The notes under the pieces were generated by a model, which was not told the DNA's origin, searched no databases, and was given only the letters and a program-made list of their open reading frames with translations. A stretch of DNA of 64,000 nucleotides. Origin: Takakia lepidozioides (lineage: Eukaryota > Streptophyta > Takakiopsida > Takakiales > Takakiaceae). The position numbers and the translations under genes are program-made. Below are positions 57,485 through 64,000 of the stretch, one piece after another (within the stretch, counting starts at the first letter, position 1; every line of letters starts with the position of its first letter). The DNA lies in NCBI GenBank assembly GCA_030704615.1, contig CM060734.1, positions 58,110,042 to 58,174,041 of the forward strand, read 5' to 3'.

Positions 57485-59277
57485 CTATGACTTGAAGGGG
57501 AGCTTACCGAAGTGAGGTGCGCGACATACCTGACTCCAAAATGTAGCTTTGTGAAGCCAATTGTCAAACACAATGTCACTGATTCCTTCCACCTTTGTGC
57601 CGGGCTGTATAGTACTATTTGGGAACTGATTCAAGTCCTTCACTGTCTGATCTGAGTTCCAAATCTCCAGCCATCTTTTTTTGGTTTGGGGGTCAACCAG
57701 GGAGATGGCCAACCGGTGCAATTTCTCCTACTGCATCTCCGGGTGCACATGCTTGTCATAGTGAGATTTGATCTGCAGAATGAACTCAGCACCAAGGCCA
57801 GGATCTACCATTCTAAGCTGCTTTCCGAAGGACATCAGTTTGGTTCTGCGGATTTCAAACTCCTTCTTTATTGCTGCTTCCACACCCTTTGATGTCCTAA
57901 GTTCCTCTGTTGAAATGAAATACAAACATGTATTTAGAAAGACAAGTGAGTACAGGCTCAGCCTTACCGCATACATGTACTCCAGAAACGCCTCTCGAGT
58001 CTAAGAATACCAAGTGCCTGCAGCTCTTCCTGTTTCGCACTTCTTGATAATATCGGGGTGGAGTACTGTGCAAAAATCATCCGGCTTCATCAGACCAATC
58101 CTCTGTATTTGGAACAGTGTGTGGACCAAGCTTGTTGTCATTTCTCTATCGATCTGCAAAAAGATTGGAAACAATGCATTGGTAAACATCGTTTTTTGGT
58201 GGGATTAACAAGACATTGGAGAGGTAATGAAGTCTCTAGGATGACTTACTTATTCACGTCGTGCATAGCTGTAAGAAGCCTAGCGATGTCATTTCCAGGA
58301 TCCAAAACCATTGCCTCTACAACAACATGCTTGTCTTTGTCTTTTGCATGATGTTTCTGAATGTATCCCATCCATGCCAACAATCGGTGGTTGCCGTCCC
58401 AGACGTAGAACATGTGGTTGCAGAATTGCTGGGTGTTTCTTCCCATCATGAGGCCCAGCTCGAACTCCTCATTAACATCCTTCCAGCACTCATCCCAGGT
58501 ATCTGTGATCTCAGGAGACACTAATGTGCTTTTCCCATTTGTATCCATCAGTAACACATAAAAAACTTGTGCACCAAGTCTGTATCCATGCACGAAATCA
58601 GTTTCCAATTTTGTTATGTCATGGGAAAGAGGGGGACGCACAACAGGCATAGATATCATCCGGCATAGTGGGATGTCCAGACGCCCTCCAGAGACGAGCA
58701 TGTCGCAGGAACTTCACAGGCACCTGCTTCAAAGATTCCCAATCAATTCCTCGCAACTCACTTTTGAAACTTGCCATTCCTCCCATCGCCCGCAGTTTTT
58801 GAATGACATTACAAATGCAATCTTCATCCGCTTCCCCAACTACAGTAGAAAGGCTTGGATTTGGAATTTCACTTATGTCATCATCGGACAAATCCGAAAG
58901 CTCAACGATTGGAGTGGAGGAGTCTGTTCTTTTTTCACCACCACCTCCCTCTTGTCTTCAACGACTGAAGCAGCAGTCTCGGGCGTCACATATGATCCAA
59001 GGGACTTTCGCCGAGGCTCTCCAAGTACTCTGTATCGACCAGGGCGCACTCTCCACTGGCTGACATGAGCCGTCTCATCACAGTTTTGGAAAGAATATTT
59101 CAACAACTTCCCTTCCAAATCGTACACCTCTTTCTCTAAAAAGATGGAGCCATTCTGAAGCTCAAACCGGGTAGCCAAGACATGTTCCAGGACAATTGCG
59201 AATCCATTGTCAAGGGCTTCCTTGGAGAACGGCACTGGTTTGTTGTTAGAGAAGAACTCCGCTTCAGAGGAAGCCAT
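57485..59277 (-). pseudogene. Decayed gene of unknown function with a DGNHR motif
   Basis: Coding-like sequence runs along the minus strand from ATG at 59277. Frame A (59277 to about 58940) holds MASSEAEFF and KEVYDLEGKLLKYSF. Frame B (about 58940-58700) holds DLSDDDISEIPNPS. Frame C (58701-58250) holds YVWDGNHRLLAWMGYI. After a GT-AG intron (about 58249-58142) come KEMTTSLVHTLFQIQ and LHPDIIKKCETG, then TREAFLEYMYA, a second GT-AG intron, and a lysine-rich tail to 57485. A and C share a frame but B does not, and TAG stops lie in frame at about 58001 and 57728. DGNHR recalls the DGxHR of ParB/sulfiredoxin-like folds, but this is a guess from one motif. The regular introns suggest a once normal host gene. 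Confidence 0.6.
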
Positions 59278-59803
59278 CTTCCCTCCTCTCGTACAAAGAT
59301 GCCTTGCTATCGCAGCTCTTCACTGAAATCTGTTGACTGAGGTCTCCAGGACACTGTTGAAGAATGAGCAGAGAATATCGCGGAGAAAGCTCACACAATG
59401 ATTGTGCATATTCTGTTATTCCTTCCAGACATGCAGCCGTCCATTTTTAAAAAAAAATTGTGGGCCCTGTAGACAAAGTATCCCTAGGAGCAATTTCGGT
59501 AGCTGTTAAACCTTTATTCAGAACCTCATAAATAAACATAATAACCAGCCAACTTCTCGGAAGTGTGCCAAAGGATGTGAGGGTGGGATAGCAGATGAAG
59601 TAAATGCATCTTTATACTAGTACCAATGATCATGCGCACCTGGAACGTCTAAACTGTGAAACGTACATGGGGTTGGCTTACAATGATGAATGTGTATGAT
59701 ATCCAAAAATTTGTCATCAAACACTCGTTCATTTACATTTATTTGTCTGAGATTGTGCGCCAGATGGCCCCATATATTTTATTCCACGGTGCCAAGGTTA
59801 TGA
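59278..59803. other. Intergenic DNA, nothing recognised
   Basis: This lies between the upstream side of the decayed gene and the LTR of the chromovirus. No gene or repeat is seen. Confidence 0.5.
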
Positions 59804-60886
59804 TGGCATGCTAAGCTACCACCACCCCTTGTGGAGCCACCCCCACCGCAACCCGGTGTGTGGGGCTCCACCTAGTGAGCGCCTCCGCCTCCTTGAGTGC
59901 CTTGGGCACTCAAGGGTGCTTCAGCCCCCGTACCTATCGCTGCTACTGCCCCCACCACAGGGGCAGCCCCTCTTGTGTCCCGACCCCCCTGCCCTCAAGG
60001 CAAAGGGCCGCGACACACACCCCTACCAACAGGGAGTCGATGTCCTCATCGACTTGTCCATTTTGTAGAAACGAACATCCAAGTTGTGGCGTCCTACATC
60101 AAGGAGTTTGTTTCCGTACCATGGCGTCCCATGGCAAAGAACCAAACCCCACACTTGACTCTACTCTCCACTAGCTAGTTCGGCCGACTTCCTCCAAGTC
60201 CCGGCCAAGGGTGGAGCCTCTCAAGCTCCTCCCAGTGCACTCTTCTTGGCCTACGTCAAGGCCAAGGAACGATCCTCCTTGAGGATCGAATCGCCTTACT
60301 GCAACAACATTGCTTGCGACCGCTCATGATGCCGCTTTTTGGCATCATCTTGAGCAAGGGTTCACCTGGAACCCTCTTTGACTAGGAAGATAACCTTGAA
60401 CCAACCGTGCGCTCCAATCACTACAATTGGATCCGCCTTGGAATGCTGGCCTGAGGTACGGGAACACGCCGAAGCCGCACTACGACTTCGTCCCGAGGCT
60501 ACACGATTATAGTACGTGAACGGAAGCACGTAGCTTCCGCGTTAGCCCGCAACAAGGCAACCCCCTCGGTAGCGCAGTTATAGTACGCGCACGCGCCAAG
60601 TGCGCACTAGCACGTGAACTCCCAAAGAAGTCGCAAGTTTCCTTGCCCCTTGGATGGGCGTCACCCGATTTCGGCACTACGCAAACACACGATTAACCCA
60701 ATTTACCTCTCCCACTTTTATAAGCTAGCATGCATTCTACACACTAGCCAACCATACCATGCATCACCATTCCAAACAAAATAGGACGCACAACATTTGG
60801 AACCCATTTCCTTTATAACAAATTTTTGTACAATACAAGTTTTTGTAATCAGATTCCTAAGCTAGCTAAGCCGGGCTAGGCATGCA
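59804..60886 (-). repeat. 3' LTR of the chromovirus
   Basis: The plus-strand ends are TGGCATGC and GGCATGCA, giving TG...CA with short inverted ends. In element sense it follows directly after GGGGGAGGAAA, a good polypurine tract (60887-60898). A TATA box (TATAAAAG in sense) lies at about 60714-60721. Length is 1083 bases. The 5' LTR is beyond the window, so the limits are not confirmed by a second copy. Confidence 0.65.
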
Positions 60887-60898
60887 TTTCCTCCCCCA
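60887..60898 (-). other. Polypurine tract of the chromovirus
   Basis: In element sense it reads TGGGGGAGGAAA, adjacent to the TGCATGCC start of the LTR and just after the chromodomain-containing frame. It is the priming site for plus-strand DNA. Confidence 0.65.
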
Positions 60899-60920
60899 CG
60901 CTCCAAGGTTGATGTCCCCA

Positions 60921-62441
60921 TCAACGTTTCGTCCGCTTTTGAGGTCGCCCTTCGAAAGCTGCAACCGCCTCGGATGCGTTTCCCATTTCTGAGGCACGCA
61001 CCCAAGATGCCTCCACATGATGATAGCCCTTCCATTTGACGAGATACTCCGTTTCTCGGTTCTTGAACCTCCTCGACTTAAGTATTGCCTCCACCTCGTA
61101 CTCAGGTTCATTTTCATGATCCAACAGCATAGGTGGCGGACGCAACACTTGATGTCGATTCGGACGCGCTTCATCTTTGAAGTAAGGCTTCAAAAGGGAG
61201 ACATGGAATACTGGGTGCACCTTGTTGTTTGCCGGCAGCTCCAATTCATACACATCCTCATTCATAACCTTCCGAATGCGAAAGGGTCCCGCATACGGAG
61301 GTACGAACTTCGGACTCACTTCCGGAGGTAGTCAGAAATTCTTGATGTTCAACCAGACCTCCGTGCCTGCCTCAAACTTCACTTCCCTCCGCTTCCGATT
61401 CGCCTGCCTTTCATACCGTTTCCTAGCTTTGGCAATGTTGTACTTTGCGAGCTTCAACAAACGCTCGCATTCTTCCAGTACCGCCGCTACTGCCGGTTCC
61501 TCAACGTCCTGGGCGGCCCAACTTGTCGGCACCAGAGGTACTTTTCCATAGACCAATACGAAAGGGGAAACTCCCGTTGCGGAGTGTTCTGTGTTATTAT
61601 AACAGAACTCTGCCGCGTCTAAGTGTTCCATCCAGTCTGATTGGTCTGCCGACATGTAATTCCGCAAGAATTGCTTCACTACGGAATTCACTCTTTCCGT
61701 TTGGCCGTCCGTCGTAGGTCGGAAGGCGGTGCTCATCTTCAGCCTCGTCCCCATCTTCTTCCAAAGTGTCCTCCAAAATTTACTCGTAAACTTTGGATCG
61801 CGATCCGAGACAATATCCTTCGGGACTCCATGATGCTTTAAGACGTGGGCGAAGTAAAGTCGCCCTGTCTCCTACGCCGTTGTCGTCTCTTTGGTGGGGA
61901 TGAAATGGCCCATTTTACTGAACCTATCCACCACCACCATGATTGCATCGAATCCTTTTGACAGCGGCATAGCAGTCATGAAATCCATCGAGACGCTTTC
62001 CCAAGTCCCCTCTGGAATCGGCAAGGGTTGTAACAGCCCCGCTTGCTTTTTGTACTCGCTCCGGTTTTGTTGGCATGTGGTGCATGTCTTGACATACTCC
62101 TCTGCCTCCTCCCTCAGTTTGGGCCAGAAATACTTTTTCTTTAAGAGTGCCGCAGTGCGCTTGGCTCCGCCGTGGCCCGCAAGCGGGCTATCATGGCATT
62201 CTCTCAAGAGGCTATCTCTGATCCCTCCCTTTGGCACGTAGAGACGTTTTTGCTTATACCGGAGCAGTCCATTTTGCAAGTGGAACTGCGATTTAACCCC
62301 CATCCTCAAGTCCTGCATCACGGACTTCGCCAGCTCATCCTTCTGGTAAGTCTTCCGGATCTTCCTTTGGAGCGCCGTCTCGCCCTTGTACACCAACAAG
62401 AGCTGCTGCTTTCTACTTAAAGCATCGGCCACCACGTTGTC
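60921..62441 (-). pseudogene. Chromovirus integrase with C-terminal chromodomain
   Basis: It continues the RT-RNase H frame without any frameshift. In order: ADALSRK, the HHCC zinc region (HDSPLAGHGG, YVKTCTTCQQ), the integrase core (MDFMTAMP, VSDRDPKF, TDGQTERVN), a GPF/GPY-type C-terminal domain (PPYAGPFRI, VFHVSLLKPY), and a chromodomain at 60984-61100 (YEVEAIL, YLVKWKGY, SWV). Chromodomains bind methylated histone H3 and target such elements to heterochromatin. Three stops interrupt the frame: TGA 62442-62444, TAG 61872-61874, TGA 61332-61334, each one C-to-T step from CGA or CAG. Confidence 0.9.
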
Positions 62442-63998
62442 TCATCCCGGTTTGTACTGGATATCCACGTCGAACACCGCCAAAGTATCTTGCCACACAA
62501 GTTGTTTTGGGGACAACTTGGGCTGCGTGGCAAAATACTTCACCGTGACATTGTCCGTGAACACCTTCACTGGGTTGGAACCAACATAGTGGCGCCAAAG
62601 CTCAAGACAGTGCACCACCGCCTTCATCTCTTTTTCGTGCGTTGGCCACCGTCGCTCCACTTCATTCAGTTTCTTACTTTCGTAAGCCACTGGACGTTCA
62701 TCTTGCATAAGTACACCCCCAATCGCGAAGTCCGACGCATCTGTATGAATCTCAAATGGACGATCGAACTCCGGGATTTTCAAGACTGGAGCTTCCGCCA
62801 TCCGCTGCTTCAATTCAGCAAAAGCTTGGCCACAAAATGTGTTCCATACCCAGACTTTGGATTTACACAGAAGGTCCGATAGCGGCCCCGCGATCTTGGC
62901 GAAATTTCTCACATACTTCCGGTAATAGGAGGCGAGTCCTAGGAAGGATCGCACTCCCGGGACCGAAGTCGGAGGCTCCCAGTCCAAGATCGCCCTCACC
63001 TTTCTGTCATCCATTTTGATCCCATCCTGTGTAATCACATGCCCCAAGAACTCCACTTTCGTGACCCCGAATTCGCATTTTGAAGCTTTGGCGTACAGCT
63101 TCCCTTCCCGCAACTTTTGGAACACCCTTTTGAGGTGCTCCAGGTGTTCCTCCTTTGTTTTCGAGTACACCAAGATGTCGTCGATGTACACGATCACAAA
63201 GTCGTCCAACCACTCCTGAAAAAGGCTGTTCATCAGCGTGCTAAAGGTCGCCGGTGCATTAGTGAGCCCAAAAGGCATCACCAAGAACTCATATGAACCA
63301 TACCTTGTCTTGCACGCGGTCTTCTCCTCATCTCTTTCCGCCACCCGAATTTGATGATAGCCGGAGCGCAAGTCGATCCGGCTGAAATACTTCGCTCCTG
63401 CTAACCGGTCGAAAAGGTCGTCGATCCTTGGCAAAGGGTACCGGTTTTTAATAGTCACCTTATTCAAAGCCCTGTAATCGACACACATCCGTAGCGTCTC
63501 ATCCTTCTTGTCTGCGAATAGCACCGGGGCTCCGTAAGGTGACTTACCCGGCCGGATGTACCCCTTTGACATTAGATCCTTGAGCTGAGTTTTCAGCTCG
63601 ACCAACTCTCTGTGGCTCAACCGGTAGGGCGCCTTGGCAGGCGGTTCCGATCCCGGTATCACCTCAATCTTGTGGTCAACTCCTCTTCGCGGTGGCAAGC
63701 CGCTTGGTAAATCCTCCGGCATCACATCCTGGTATTTCTCCAAAATCCCCTTGATCCAATCTGGGCTCGGCTCCCCATCGCCTTCTCCTTTCACTTCTCT
63801 AATGTAAAGCAAAAACTGGGACTCGTGTGCCTCCTCCACGGCCCACTCCTTTGCTGACAGAAGGTTTATTCGCCCTCCCACGGATTTGGGCGTTTCCGAC
63901 ACTCGTAAAACCTCGCCACCATTCCCACATGACAGCGTAACTACTCTCTTGCGGCCATCTATGACCGCTCCGGATTTGCTCAAAAAGGTCATCCCCAA
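62442..63998 (-). pseudogene. Chromovirus protease end, reverse transcriptase and RNase H
   Basis: The 518-codon frame is open from the window edge. It begins with the end of the protease, then RT with [45 protein letters not shown] and the intact catalytic YIDD at 63177-63188, then [12 protein letters not shown]. RNase H follows ([38 protein letters not shown]) and ends at YKPG before a TGA. Catalytic residues are present, but the polyprotein is interrupted downstream, so the copy is probably inactive. The 5' portion lies beyond 64000. Confidence 0.9.
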
Positions 63999-64000
63999 AA

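Larger units (their letters stand above)
59804..64000 (-). mobile_element. Ty3/gypsy chromovirus, 3' part
   Basis: Order in element sense: (off window) protease end, RT, RNase H, integrase, chromodomain, polypurine tract, LTR. A single frame without indels over 3 kb, with only three point nonsense changes, suggests a younger age than the MTase-bearing element. The chromodomain places it in the chromovirus branch; finer clade needs a tree. Confidence 0.88.

Noticed and set aside
1-64000. CRISPR arrays, rRNA genes and bacterial features
   Set aside because: I saw no regular spacer arrays, no rRNA and no operons; all evidence points to plant nuclear DNA. I could not run a tRNA search.

Overview
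The window is nuclear DNA of a land plant. The evidence is a 60-exon GCN1/ILITYHIA gene with plant-type sequence, a DYW-class pentatricopeptide repeat (PPR) gene, AAACCCTAA-type telo-boxes in a promoter, and plant Ty3/gypsy elements. The very repetitive, intronless 'MYAKCG' PPR gene and the heavy load of retroelements in introns suggest a seed-free plant (moss, lycophyte or fern). The sequence alone does not fix the species.

Layout. 1-6.2 kb: AT-rich DNA with no recognisable gene, holding inverted repeats and simple repeats. 6.2-17.7 kb: a decayed, rearranged Ty3/gypsy retrotransposon on the minus strand. In its own sense it reads 5' LTR, long repetitive leader, gag with zinc knuckles, protease, a C5 cytosine DNA methyltransferase, reverse transcriptase lacking its catalytic core, RNase H, integrase, a C-terminal PHD finger, polypurine tract, 3' LTR, followed by an older tandem LTR. 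17.7-18.6 kb: integrase remnant of a relative, fused to the 5' LTR. 18.6-20.9 kb: retroposon fragments and simple repeats. 20.9-24.3 kb: the PPR-DYW gene (+). 24.9-28.4 kb: RPAC1, the AC40-type subunit shared by RNA polymerases I and III (-, 9 exons). 28.4-29.0 kb: a divergent promoter with duplicated telo-boxes. 29.0-53.7 kb: GCN1 (+, 60 coding exons, 2640 residues), with SINE-like and LINE insertions in its introns. 53.7-57.4 kb: intergenic DNA with a truncated LTR of the same family as the first element, its leader split by a tRNA-derived SINE. 57.4-59.3 kb: a decayed gene of unknown function with a DGNHR motif (-). 59.8-64.0 kb: the 3' part of a chromodomain Ty3/gypsy element (chromovirus, -), running off the window end.

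The most notable system is the 6.8-17.7 kb element. It carries both a DNA-methylation writer and a histone-tail reader (PHD finger) in one retrotransposon polyprotein. All its genes are now broken. Most breaks in this element and in the chromovirus are stop codons one C-to-T (or G-to-A) step from a sense codon, as expected when methylated cytosines deaminate. The host genes appear functional: GCN1 (translation stress sensing), RPAC1 (rRNA, tRNA and 5S synthesis) and a probable organellar RNA editing factor.
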